Source of the DNA: Pseudomonas persica
GTDB taxonomy: Bacteria > Pseudomonadota > Gammaproteobacteria > Pseudomonadales > Pseudomonadaceae
Assembly: GCF_900291015.1 (NCBI RefSeq)
Contig: NZ_OLKL01000003.1
Location: forward strand, 1 to 64,000
Direction of reading: 5' to 3'
DNA length: 64,000 nt
Position 1 is the stretch's first letter. Every line of letters starts with the position of its first letter. A model generated the notes under the pieces. That model was not told the origin of the DNA and made no database searches. It saw only the letters and a list, made by a program, of their open reading frames with translations. Both the position numbers and the translations under genes were made by a program. Below, in pieces: positions 17,662-25,840 of the stretch.

Positions 17662-18558
17662 TCAGGCGCCCGGGGTGAAATGCTTCTGCGCCGTCCCGCG
17701 GGCAATCAGCCGCGATAGGTAGTCGAGCTTCTGGGCATCCTGGTCGACGAACTTGAAGGTCAGTTGCAACCAGTCACTGTCGGGCTTGGGCTCCAGTGCC
17801 ACGACGGCATGCAGGTAGCCGTTCAGGCGCGCAACTTCGGCACTCTCGCCCTGCTCCAGGTCCAGCACCGCGCCTTCCAGCACCTGCGGCAGCGCTTCGC
17901 CACGGCGCACTACCAGCAGAGCCTCTTTCAGGCTCAGCGCCTTGATCACGCACGGCTGCATGCCGCTGGCCAGGCGCAACTGGCCCTGGCCACGGCCGGT
18001 CGGCGCGGGGGCAGCGGGTCTTGGGGCACTGGCCAGTGGCCTTGCGGGCGCGGGTGCCGACGCTGGCGCCGCGACTTTCACCGCTTCAGGCTTGCCGGCT
18101 GTCAGCGCATTCAGCGAGTCATTGGCGAACGCCGAATTGACCCGCGCCGGACCGCTGGCCATCAGGCTGTCTAGCTTGCCGATCTTGGTCAGGGCCTTTT
18201 TCACCTTGGTCAGCAACTGCTCGTTGGTGAACGGCTTGCCGACAAAATCGGAGACGCCCGCCTGGATCGCCTGGATGACGTTTTCCTTGTCGCCACGGCT
18301 GGTCACCATGATGAACTGCAGGTTCTTCAACGCAGGCTGCTGACGGCACCAGGTGAGTAGTTCCAGGCCGGACATTTCCGGCATCTCCCAGTCGCACAGG
18401 ACCAGGTCGAACGCTTCCTTGCCCAGCATGGCCATCGCCTTGCGACCGTTGACGGCGTCGTCGATGGTCATGCCCGGGAAGGCATTGCGCAGGCATTTGC
18501 GGACCAGGTCACGGATAAACGGGGCGTCATCCACGACCAGCACATTCACTTTACTCAT
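17662..18558 (-). CDS. CheY-like response regulator with PilZ-like C-terminal domain
   Basis: 298 aa. The receiver domain (residues 1-125) has VLVVDDAPFIRDLVRKCLR, phospho-acceptor Asp in LVLCDWEMPEMSG, Thr in FIMVTSRG and Lys in VGKPFTNE. An Ala/Pro-rich linker (residues about 160-190) leads to a C-terminal domain (RLASGMQPCVIKALSLKEAL ... LQLTFKFVDQDAQKLDYLSRL) that looks like PilZ; the arginine-rich c-di-GMP motif is not clear, so binding is uncertain. No DNA-binding domain. No kinase gene adjoins it. A terminator of the phoU operon lies upstream. Confidence 0.85.
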   Translation of the reverse strand: MSKVNVLVVDDAPFIRDLVRKCLRNAFPGMTIDDAVNGRKAMAMLGKEAFDLVLCDWEMPEMSGLELLTWCRQQPALKNLQFIMVTSRGDKENVIQAIQAGVSDFVGKPFTNEQLLTKVKKALTKIGKLDSLMASGPARVNSAFANDSLNALTAGKPEAVKVAAPASAPAPARPLASAPRPAAPAPTGRGQGQLRLASGMQPCVIKALSLKEALLVVRRGEALPQVLEGAVLDLEQGESAEVARLNGYLHAVVALEPKPDSDWLQLTFKFVDQDAQKLDYLSRLIARGTAQKHFTPGA

Positions 18559-18678
18559 CGATACTCCTTCTGAATCCCGACTAGCCTACCGCCGAATAAT
18601 GGCTATTTGCTACAACCTGGTCACGCCGGGACTTCTTCACATCGTTCGCGGGTGCCTGCCGGCTCCTCGACCGCAAAT

Positions 18679-18704
18679 GAAAACGCCCGGCCAAGGCCGG
18701 GCGT
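18679..18704 (-). terminator. terminator of the pst-phoU operon
   Basis: Minus-strand stem ACGCCCGGCC / GGCCGGGCGT followed by TTTTCATTT, about 20 bases after the phoU stop. Confidence 0.9.
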
Positions 18705-18722
18705 CGATGCTCGGGAGCAATA

Positions 18723-19493
18723 TTACTTATCGTCAGGTTCAGCCGGAACATTAGCGTTTTCGCCGTCAGCGACAACGGTGCCCTGCACTTCTGCCGTCAT
18801 GCGCTTGAGGCCCATGTGACGCACGTCGGTGCCGCGCACCAGGTAAATCACCAGTTCGGAGATGTTGCGCGCATGGTCGCCGATGCGCTCCAGCGAACGC
18901 AGGACCCAGATCACGCTCAGTACCCGCGAAATCGAGCGCGGGTCTTCCATCATGTAGGTCACCAGCTCACGCAGGGCGGTCTTGTATTCGCGGTCGATGG
19001 TCTTGTCGTACTGGGCCACCGACAGTGCCAGGTCGGCGTCGAAGCGGGCAAAGGCGTCCAGCGCGTCGCGGACCATATTGCGTACCTGGTCACCGATATG
19101 GCGCACCTCGACGTAGCCACGCGGCGACTCGCCTTCCTCGCACAGCTGGATGGCGCGGCGGGCGATCTTGGTCGACTCGTCACCGATGCGCTCCAGGTCG
19201 ATCACCGACTTGGAAATGCTGATGATCAGGCGCAGGTCGGAGGCAGCCGGCTGACGACGGGCGAGGATGCGCAGGCACTCCTCGTCGATGTTGCGCTCCA
19301 TCTGGTTGATCTGCTCGTCGACTTCGCGCACTTGCTGGGCCAGGCCCGAGTCGGCTTCGATCAGCGCAGTGACTGCGTCGTTGACCTGCTTTTCGACCAG
19401 GCCGCCCATGGCCAGCAGGTGGCTGCGCACCTCTTCGAGCTCGGCGTTGAACTGCTGGGAAATGTGGTGCGTAAGGCTTTCTTTGTTGATCAT
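18723..19493 (-). CDS. phoU: phosphate signalling protein PhoU
   Basis: 256 aa cytoplasmic helical protein made of two PhoU repeats. Visible signatures: NAELEEVRSHLLAMGGLVEKQ at the N-terminus, the metal-binding type ERIGDESTKIARRA in repeat 1 and LERIGDHARNISELVIYLV in repeat 2. It links the Pst transporter to PhoR and holds the Pho regulon off when phosphate is plentiful. The ATG at 19493 gives the normal length. Last gene of the pst cluster; a REP pair separates it from pstB. The C-terminus has a short acidic tail (VAEPDDK-like end). Confidence 0.96.
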   Translation of the reverse strand: MINKESLTHHISQQFNAELEEVRSHLLAMGGLVEKQVNDAVTALIEADSGLAQQVREVDEQINQMERNIDEECLRILARRQPAASDLRLIISISKSVIDLERIGDESTKIARRAIQLCEEGESPRGYVEVRHIGDQVRNMVRDALDAFARFDADLALSVAQYDKTIDREYKTALRELVTYMMEDPRSISRVLSVIWVLRSLERIGDHARNISELVIYLVRGTDVRHMGLKRMTAEVQGTVVADGENANVPAEPDDK

Positions 19494-19544
19494 CGTTCGC
19501 TCCGCGAAGAAGCTCAAAGCTTCAAGTAATCGTCTGGTTCTCTG

Positions 19545-19634
19545 CCCTGTGGGAGCGGGTTCACCCGCGAACACCGGCAACGCCGGTGCCATACACCGCG
19601 GCGCCTGATTCGCGGGTGAACCCGCTCCCACAGA
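19545..19634. repeat. inverted REP pair between pstB and phoU
   Basis: Arms CCCTGTGGGAGCGGGTTCAC at 19545 and its inverse ending CTCCCACAG at 19633, with an inner CACCGGC...GCCGGTG hairpin. It lies inside the transcription unit and could protect upstream pst mRNA from 3' decay and lower phoU expression. Confidence 0.9.
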
Positions 19635-19660
19635 GGCCCAGGTGTAGATCGCAAAGCGGC

Positions 19661-20494
19661 CTAGCCGTAGCGACCGGTGATGTAGTCTTCGGTCTGCTTC
19701 TTCGCCGGGTTGGTGAACAGGGTGTCGGTATCCCCGTATTCGACCAGTTTGCCCATGTACATGAACGCGGTGTAGTCCGAAACACGGGCTGCCTGCTGCA
19801 TGTTGTGGGTCACGATGACGATGGTGTACTTGGATTTCAATTCGTAGATCAGTTCCTCGACTTTCAGGGTCGAGATCGGGTCCAGTGCCGAGCACGGTTC
19901 GTCGAGCAACAGCACTTCCGGCTCCACGGCGATGGTGCGAGCGATGACCAGACGCTGCTGCTGGCCACCGGACAGGCCCAGTGCCGAGTCGTGCAGGCGG
20001 TCCTTGACCTCTTCCCACAGGGCCGCGCCCTTCAGCGCCCACTCGACCGCTTCGTCGAGCACGCGCTTCTTGTTGATGCCCTGGATGCGCAGGCCGTAGA
20101 CCACGTTCTCGTAGATGGTCTTGGGGAACGGGTTGGGCTTCTGGAACACCATGCCCACACGGCGGCGCAGCTCGGCCACATCTTCGCCCTTGCGGTAGAT
20201 GTTGTTGCCGTACAGGTTGATGGCGCCTTCCACGCGGCAGCCGTCAACCAGGTCGTTCATGCGGTTGAAGGTGCGCAGCAGGGTCGACTTGCCGCAGCCG
20301 GACGGGCCGATGAAGGCGGTCACGCGCTGCTTGGGAATATTCATCTGCACATCGAACAGCGCTTGCTTGTCGCCGTAGAACAGGCTCAGGCCCGGCACTT
20401 CGATGGCTACGGTTTCTTCGGCCAGGCGCAGGCTCTGCTTGTCGCGGCCCAGGGCAGACATGTCAATGCCGTGGGCATGGGATTCTTGCTGCAT
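19661..20494 (-). CDS. pstB: phosphate ABC transporter ATP-binding protein PstB
   Basis: 277 aa ATPase of the high-affinity phosphate importer. Walker [11 protein letters not shown] loop [16 protein letters not shown], signature [13 protein letters not shown], Walker [14 protein letters not shown] and the switch His in [19 protein letters not shown] chose the ATG at 20494 because GGAG lies seven bases upstream; an ATG at 20506 would add four residues. It works with PstA and PstC and, with PhoU, reports phosphate state to PhoR. Confidence 0.97.
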   Translation of the reverse strand: MQQESHAHGIDMSALGRDKQSLRLAEETVAIEVPGLSLFYGDKQALFDVQMNIPKQRVTAFIGPSGCGKSTLLRTFNRMNDLVDGCRVEGAINLYGNNIYRKGEDVAELRRRVGMVFQKPNPFPKTIYENVVYGLRIQGINKKRVLDEAVEWALKGAALWEEVKDRLHDSALGLSGGQQQRLVIARTIAVEPEVLLLDEPCSALDPISTLKVEELIYELKSKYTIVIVTHNMQQAARVSDYTAFMYMGKLVEYGDTDTLFTNPAKKQTEDYITGRYG

Positions 20495-20566
20495 GGTCAA
20501 CTCCATACGCTAACAATTCGTTTCAAAGGGCCACCCGGCTCACGGGCGGCACGCTTGCAATCAGGA

Positions 20567-22237
20567 TCAGCTGTCGAGGGCCTTGTACTTCTCGCGCAGG
20601 TGGTTACGGATCCACACGGCCGAGAGGTTGAGGGCCGCGATCACCAGCACCAGCAACAACGCCGTGGCGTATACCAGCGGCCGCGCGGCTTCGACGTTGG
20701 GGCTCTGGAAGCCGACGTCATAAATGTGGAAGCCCAGGTGCATGATCTTCTGGTCCAGGTGCAGGTACGGGTAATTTCCATCCAGCGGCAGCGACGGCGC
20801 CAGCTTCACCACACCCACCAGCATCAGCGGCGCCACTTCACCGGCGGCGCGGGCAACGGCGAGGATCATGCCGGTCATCATCGCCGGGCTGGCCATCGGC
20901 AGGACGATCTTCCACAGGGTCTCCGCCTTGGTCGCCCCCAGGGCCAACGAGCCTTCGCGCACGGTGCGCGGGATACGTGCCAGGCCTTCCTCGGTGGCCA
21001 CGATCACCACCGGCACGGCCAGCAGCGCCAGGGTCAGCGATGCCCACAGCAGGCCCGGGGTACCCAAGGTTGGCGCCGGCAGTGATTCAGGGAAGAACAG
21101 GCGGTCGATCGAGCCGCCCAGCACGTAGACGAAGAAGCCCAGGCCGAACACGCCGTAGACGATCGCCGGTACACCGGCCAGGTTGTTCACCGCGATGCGG
21201 ATCAGCCGGGTCACCGGGCCCTGTCTGGCGTATTCGCGCAGGTACACGGCAGCCAGCACGCCGAACGGGGTGACGATCACGGCCATGATCAGGGTCATCA
21301 TCACGGTACCGAAGATGGCCGGGAAGATACCGCCCTCGGTGTTGGCTTCACGCGGATCGTCGCTGAGGAACTCCCAGACCTTGGTGAAGTAGGTGCCCAG
21401 CTTGGTAAAGCCCGACATGGCGTTCGGCTGGATGGCGTGCACCACCTTGCTGAGGTTGATTTCCACTTCACGGCCGTCGCCATCGCGGGCCACCAGGCTG
21501 TCGCGTGCGAAGGCCTGGTGCAGGCCGGTCAGGCGGTCTTCGATGGCCTTGTAGCGGCTGTTCAACTCGGCGCGCTCGGCGTCCATGTCGGCCTGGGCGG
21601 CGGCGTCCAGCTTGCCGTCCAGCTCCAGCTTGCGCGCCTGCAGACGCAGGCGCTCGAGGCCATGGTTGATGGCACCGATGTCTTTCTTCTCGAGGCTTTG
21701 CAGTTCGCTGTTGAGCTGGTTGGCGCGCTTGAGGCGAGCCTGCAGCTCATTCCAGGCGGCAGCGCCTTCGGCGACCACGCGGCCTTCTTCCTTGACGCTG
21801 ACCAGGTAGCCGTAGAAGTTGCCCCACTCGCGGCGCTCCAGGGCGATCAGGTCGGCCGGGTGCTTCTCGTCGACCAGCCAGTCGCCAACCACCCAGGTGA
21901 AGTCGCTGCCGTTGAGGTCGCGGTTACCCACCTTGATCAGCTCGCGGGTCATGAACTCCGGGCCCTGATCAGGCACTGGCAGGCCGGCGCCCTTCAGGCG
22001 GGCACGGGGTACTTCTTCCTTTTGCACCACTTCGCCAATGACGACGTGATCGGCCTGGCCCGGCACCTTGTAGGTGGCCTGGACAAGGTCGGCCGGCCAG
22101 AAGTGGCCCAGGCCGCGCACGGCAATCACCGCCAGCAGGCCAACGGTCATGATCACTGCCATGGCCACCGCGCCGCCGCTCATCCAGACGCCTGGGGCGC
22201 CGCTCTTGAACCAGCCTTTGAGGGAATCCTTTTTCAC
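20567..22237 (-). CDS. pstA: phosphate ABC transporter permease PstA (extended form)
   Basis: 556 aa, nearly twice the length of E. coli PstA. One membrane helix near residue 25 (GGAVAMAVIMTVGLLAVIAVRG) is followed by about 270 residues of mostly hydrophilic, partly coiled-coil sequence (LQARLKRANQLNSELQSLEK, LDAAAQADMDAERAELNSRY). Then comes the usual permease core (FGTVMMTLIMAVIVTPFGVL ... EEGLARIPRTVREGSLALGATKAET, the EAA loop). The extension resembles that of PstC next door and is expected in the periplasm. pstC lies 17 bases upstream. Confidence 0.93.
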   Translation of the reverse strand: MKKDSLKGWFKSGAPGVWMSGGAVAMAVIMTVGLLAVIAVRGLGHFWPADLVQATYKVPGQADHVVIGEVVQKEEVPRARLKGAGLPVPDQGPEFMTRELIKVGNRDLNGSDFTWVVGDWLVDEKHPADLIALERREWGNFYGYLVSVKEEGRVVAEGAAAWNELQARLKRANQLNSELQSLEKKDIGAINHGLERLRLQARKLELDGKLDAAAQADMDAERAELNSRYKAIEDRLTGLHQAFARDSLVARDGDGREVEINLSKVVHAIQPNAMSGFTKLGTYFTKVWEFLSDDPREANTEGGIFPAIFGTVMMTLIMAVIVTPFGVLAAVYLREYARQGPVTRLIRIAVNNLAGVPAIVYGVFGLGFFVYVLGGSIDRLFFPESLPAPTLGTPGLLWASLTLALLAVPVVIVATEEGLARIPRTVREGSLALGATKAETLWKIVLPMASPAMMTGMILAVARAAGEVAPLMLVGVVKLAPSLPLDGNYPYLHLDQKIMHLGFHIYDVGFQSPNVEAARPLVYATALLLVLVIAALNLSAVWIRNHLREKYKALDS

Positions 22238-22254
22238 GGATCGCTACCTTTCTA

Positions 22255-24543
22255 TCAAAGCGACGAGTATTTCTTGCGCAGACGCTGGCGAATCAGCTCG
22301 GCCAAGGTGTTCATGATGAAGGTGAACATCAGTAGCACCAGCGCGGCCAGGAACAGCACGCGATAGTGGCTGCCGCCGACTTCCGATTCCGGCATTTCCA
22401 CGGCCACGTTGGCGGCCAGGGTGCGCATGCCCTCGAACAGGTTCAGCTCCATCACCGGGGTGTTGCCGGTGGCCATCAGCACGATCATGGTCTCGCCCAC
22501 CGCGCGGCCCATCCCAATCATCAGCGCCGAGAAAATACCCGGGCTGGCGGTGAGGATGACCACGCGGGTCAGGGTCTGCCAAGGCGTCGCACCCAGCGCC
22601 AGGGAGCCCAGGGTCAGGCTGCGCGGCACGCTGAACACGGCGTCTTCGGCGATGGAGTAGATGTTCGGGATGACCGCGAAGCCCATGGCAATACCCACGA
22701 CCAGGGCGTTGCGCTGGTCGTAGGTTATCCCCAGGTCGTTGGTGATCCACAGGCGCATGTCGCCGCCAAAGAACCAGCTCTCGAGGTGCGGGCTCATGGT
22801 CAGGGCGAACCAGCCGGTGAACAGGATGACCGGGATCAGGATCGCCGCTTCCCAACCATCCGGGATACGCAGGCGGATCGACTCGGGCAGGCGGGTCCAG
22901 GCGAAGCCGGCCAGCAGGATACCGAGCGGCATCAGCAGGAACAGGCTGAACACGCCTGGCAAGTGGCCTTCCAGGTACGGGGCGAGGAACAGGCCGGCGA
23001 AGAAGCCGAGGATCACCGTCGGCATCGCTTCCATCAGCTCGATCACCGGCTTGACCTTGCGGCGCATGCCCGGGGCCATGAAGTAGGCGGTGTAGATGGC
23101 CGCGGCAATCGCCAGCGGAGCCGCCAGGATCATCGCGTAGAACGCGGCCTTCAGGGTGCCGAAGGTCAGCGGCGACAGGCTCAGCTTGGGCTCGAAGTCA
23201 GTGTTCGAAGCAGTCGATTGCCAGACATATTTCGGCGCGTCGTAGTTCTCGTACCACACCTTGCCCCACAGTGCGCTGAAGGAAATTTCCGGGTGAGGGT
23301 TGCGCAAGCTCAGCGGCAGCAGCTTGCCGCCCTCTTCGATGATGATGCGGTTGGCACGTGGCGACAGGGCCAGGATGCCCGGGCCTTCGGCGGCCGGCTC
23401 GACCAGCAGGGTACGGTGCGCAGTGCTGTGGAACACGCCCAGTTTGCCTGCGGCGTCGAGGGCGACGAAGCCCTTGCGGCGCTCTTCGGCGTCGATCTGC
23501 ACGACTGCGGCCTTGCCCATCTGGAAGGTGCGGATTTGCTTGAAGCGCGATTCACCGTCTGGGTCACGGGCCATGAACCACTGGGCCAGGCCGCCCTTGG
23601 AGTCGCCGATGATCAGCGAGATGCCGCCGACCAGCTGGGCGGTGGCGGTAATTTCGGTGTCGGCGCTTTCAGACAGCTTGTAACGGCCGTTGAGGCTCTT
23701 GTCGCGCAGGCTGAACACGTCCGCGGTGGCGCGGCCGTTGATCACGTACAGCCACTGCTGACGCGGGTCGATGAAGATGTTCTTCACCGTTTCGGTCATC
23801 TGCGGCAGTTCGATGCGGTTCTGCTCGGTGGTGACCTCTTCGGTCATCATGTTTTCGCTGCGGGTCAGCTCGACCACCTGCAGGTGCGCGCCGGTGGAGC
23901 CGGCCAGCAGCAGGGTGTCGCCGTTGACGTTGACGCTGACATGCTCCAGCGCACGGCCCTGCTCGTCGAGCACGAACGGCTGCTCGCCGTACGGGTAGTC
24001 GATGCCGGGGGCGATGGTTTTCTTGTTGTCCGGGTAGGTGACCTTGTAGCTGTGGTGGAACACCAGCGCCTGGCCATTGGACAAGCCCAGCACCACCAGC
24101 GGGCTACCCGGCTGGTCGGCACTGATCGAAGTGACCTGGGTGCCAGCCGGCAGTGGCAGGTCGAAACGCTTGAGTTCGTTACCGGTCTTGGTATCGAAGA
24201 ACAGTGCCTGGCCCTTGTCCGAAACGCGCATGCCCACCAGGTTCTGCTCTTCGAGCGCGATCATCAGCGGCTTGCCGGCATCCTGTTGCAGCCAGGTCGG
24301 CTCCAGGGCCTTCTTGCGGGTCAGCTCGGCGCCCTGGAACAGCGGCAGCACCACATAGGCCAGATAGAAGAAGATCAGGGTAATCGCCACCAATACGGCA
24401 AGCCCGCCCACCAGTACATACCAGCGGGTCAGGCGGTCCTTGAGCGCGCGCATGCGGCGCTTGCGTTGCAACTCCGGCGTATTGAAATCAATCCGCACGG
24501 GCGGGGAGTTTGGAGTCATGTTGGAGTTGGCCAGATCATTCAT
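22255..24543 (-). CDS. pstC: phosphate ABC transporter permease PstC (extended form)
   Basis: 762 aa, more than double E. coli PstC. A helix at about residues 45-70 (WYVLVGGLAVLVAITLIFFYLAYV) is followed by a roughly 400-residue insert rich in beta repeats with short Gly/Asp turns (LVVLGLSNGQALVFHHSYKV, LYVINGRATADVFSLRDKS, LIIGDSKGGLAQWFMARD), looking like a beta-propeller. The permease core begins near ALWGKVWYENYDAPKYVWQS and includes the EAA-type loop VPRSLTLGSLALGATPWQTL. The ATG at 24543 has AGGGTG upstream; a GTG two codons earlier is poorer. A Pho-box-like site lies upstream. Confidence 0.93.
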   Translation of the reverse strand: MNDLANSNMTPNSPPVRIDFNTPELQRKRRMRALKDRLTRWYVLVGGLAVLVAITLIFFYLAYVVLPLFQGAELTRKKALEPTWLQQDAGKPLMIALEEQNLVGMRVSDKGQALFFDTKTGNELKRFDLPLPAGTQVTSISADQPGSPLVVLGLSNGQALVFHHSYKVTYPDNKKTIAPGIDYPYGEQPFVLDEQGRALEHVSVNVNGDTLLLAGSTGAHLQVVELTRSENMMTEEVTTEQNRIELPQMTETVKNIFIDPRQQWLYVINGRATADVFSLRDKSLNGRYKLSESADTEITATAQLVGGISLIIGDSKGGLAQWFMARDPDGESRFKQIRTFQMGKAAVVQIDAEERRKGFVALDAAGKLGVFHSTAHRTLLVEPAAEGPGILALSPRANRIIIEEGGKLLPLSLRNPHPEISFSALWGKVWYENYDAPKYVWQSTASNTDFEPKLSLSPLTFGTLKAAFYAMILAAPLAIAAAIYTAYFMAPGMRRKVKPVIELMEAMPTVILGFFAGLFLAPYLEGHLPGVFSLFLLMPLGILLAGFAWTRLPESIRLRIPDGWEAAILIPVILFTGWFALTMSPHLESWFFGGDMRLWITNDLGITYDQRNALVVGIAMGFAVIPNIYSIAEDAVFSVPRSLTLGSLALGATPWQTLTRVVILTASPGIFSALMIGMGRAVGETMIVLMATGNTPVMELNLFEGMRTLAANVAVEMPESEVGGSHYRVLFLAALVLLMFTFIMNTLAELIRQRLRKKYSSL

Positions 24544-24565
24544 GCGCACACCCTAGCGGTCCCGT

Positions 24566-24583
24566 GTGACAAAAACATTACAA
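24566..24583 (-). promoter_or_regulatory. candidate Pho box upstream of pstC
   Basis: On the minus strand TTGTAAT-GTTT-TTGTCAC: two seven-base half-sites four bases apart, each with two deviations from CTGTCAT, 23 bases before the pstC start. It suggests a second PhoB-dependent promoter for pstCAB-phoU besides that of pstS. Confidence 0.5.
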
Positions 24584-24645
24584 AGTGGTGACGCGCGAAA
24601 GCCCGCCGCACAGGAAACCTGGCTTCGGACTGGAAATTCGTGGAA

Positions 24646-24670
24646 GAGGCCGGGCATCAGCACCGGCCTC
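24646..24670 (-). terminator. hairpin between pstS and pstC
   Basis: Minus-strand stem GAGGCCGG / CCGGCCTC with a nine-base loop and a weak TTCC tail, 12 bases past the pstS stop. It probably causes partial termination or 3' protection, giving more pstS mRNA than pstCAB, as expected for a binding protein. Confidence 0.6.
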
Positions 24671-24682
24671 CCCCTCAGTTAC

Positions 24683-25681
24683 TTACTTTTTTGCAACGTT
24701 ACCTGCATGGGACAGGCCCAGGTCAGCCAAGGTCTTGTCGACGACTTTGGCCGGCAGCGGAATGTAGCCATCCTTCACCACCACCTGCTGGCCAGCTTGC
24801 GACAGCACCAGCTTGACGAACTCGGCTTCCAGCGGCGCCAGAGGCTTGTTCGGGGCCTTGTTGACGTAGACGTACAGGAAGCGCGACAGCGGGTAGGTGC
24901 CGTTCAGGGCGTTGGCTTCGTTGTCTTCAACGAACTCGCCGCCTTCCTTCTTGGCCAGGGCCACGGTCTTGACGCTGGCAGTCTTGTAGCCGATGCCCGA
25001 GTAGCCGATGCCGTTCAACGAGGAGCTGATCGACTGCACGACCGAAGCCGAGCCTGGCTGTTCGTTGACGTTAGGCTTGAAGTCGCCTTTGCACAGGGCT
25101 TCTTCCTTGAAGTAGCCGTAGGTGCCCGATACCGAGTTACGGCCGAACAGCTGGACTGGCTTGTTGGCCAGGTCGCCGGTCACGCCCAGGTCACCCCAGG
25201 TCTTGACGTCGGCTTTGCCACCGCACAGGCGGGTGGAAGAGAAGATGGCGTCGACCTGGGCCATGGTCAGGCCTTTGATCGGGTTGTCCTTGTGCACGAA
25301 TACAGCCAGGGCGTCTACGGCAACCGGGATAGCAGTTGGCTTGTAGCCGTACTTCTGCTCGAAGGCCTGCAGCTCGACGTCCTTCATCTTGCGGCTCATC
25401 GGGCCGAGGTTGGCGGTGCCTTCGGTCAGCGCGGGTGGCGCGGTGGAGGAGCCGGCAGCCTGGATCTGGATGTTTACGTTCGGATATTCCTTCTTGTAGG
25501 CCTCGGCCCACAGAGTCATCAGGTTGGCGAGGGTGTCCGAACCGACGCTGGAGAGGTTGCCCGAAACACCGGTGGTCTTGGTGTAGGTCGGGATCGCAGG
25601 ATCGACAGCGGCTACCGCGTTGGCGGTTGCAACGCCAGCGGCGGCAAAGGTGAGGGCCGCCATCAAACGCTTCAGTTTCAT
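24683..25681 (-). CDS. pstS: phosphate-binding protein PstS
   Basis: 332 aa periplasmic protein. Signal peptide [20 protein letters not shown] ending near NAVAA. Phosphate-site motifs: [27 protein letters not shown] and [15 protein letters not shown] (the Ser-Gly-Thr that contacts the anion). Delivers phosphate to PstCA in the inner membrane. A well-formed Pho box lies 75-92 bp upstream of the ATG, so it heads the operon and should be strongly induced in phosphate starvation. The sequence is of the Pseudomonas PstS type, longer than DING proteins would suggest. Confidence 0.95.
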   Translation of the reverse strand: MKLKRLMAALTFAAAGVATANAVAAVDPAIPTYTKTTGVSGNLSSVGSDTLANLMTLWAEAYKKEYPNVNIQIQAAGSSTAPPALTEGTANLGPMSRKMKDVELQAFEQKYGYKPTAIPVAVDALAVFVHKDNPIKGLTMAQVDAIFSSTRLCGGKADVKTWGDLGVTGDLANKPVQLFGRNSVSGTYGYFKEEALCKGDFKPNVNEQPGSASVVQSISSSLNGIGYSGIGYKTASVKTVALAKKEGGEFVEDNEANALNGTYPLSRFLYVYVNKAPNKPLAPLEAEFVKLVLSQAGQQVVVKDGYIPLPAKVVDKTLADLGLSHAGNVAKK

Positions 25682-25755
25682 GCCTTGCTCCTAGCAGGAA
25701 TATTGGGGTGTTGGATGGAACGGGCCCAAGTATCTGTAGGCCGCATGAATACGAT

Positions 25756-25773
25756 ATGACTTCATTATGACAA
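25756..25773 (-). promoter_or_regulatory. Pho box upstream of pstS
   Basis: Minus strand TTGTCAT-AATG-AAGTCAT: both half-sites keep the GTCAT core and the four-base spacer is exact. The best Pho box in the window. Confidence 0.85.
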
Positions 25774-25783
25774 TTGGATGAAA

Positions 25784-25810
25784 GGCCATCACTGGTTGTC
25801 GGGGATGGCC
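25784..25810 (-). terminator. possible terminator of the immunity-pyocin fusion gene
   Basis: Minus-strand stem GGCCATC / GATGGCC with a 13-base loop and a TTTCAT tail, 31 bases past the stop codon and just before the pstS Pho box. Confidence 0.5.
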
Positions 25811-25840
25811 TGACTTTATATTGCCGCGAAACTGACGGCT

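Noticed and set aside
22366..24591. 741-aa open frame on the plus strand opposite pstC
   Set aside because: Shadow of pstC; low-complexity His/Gln/Gly composition and no ribosome site.
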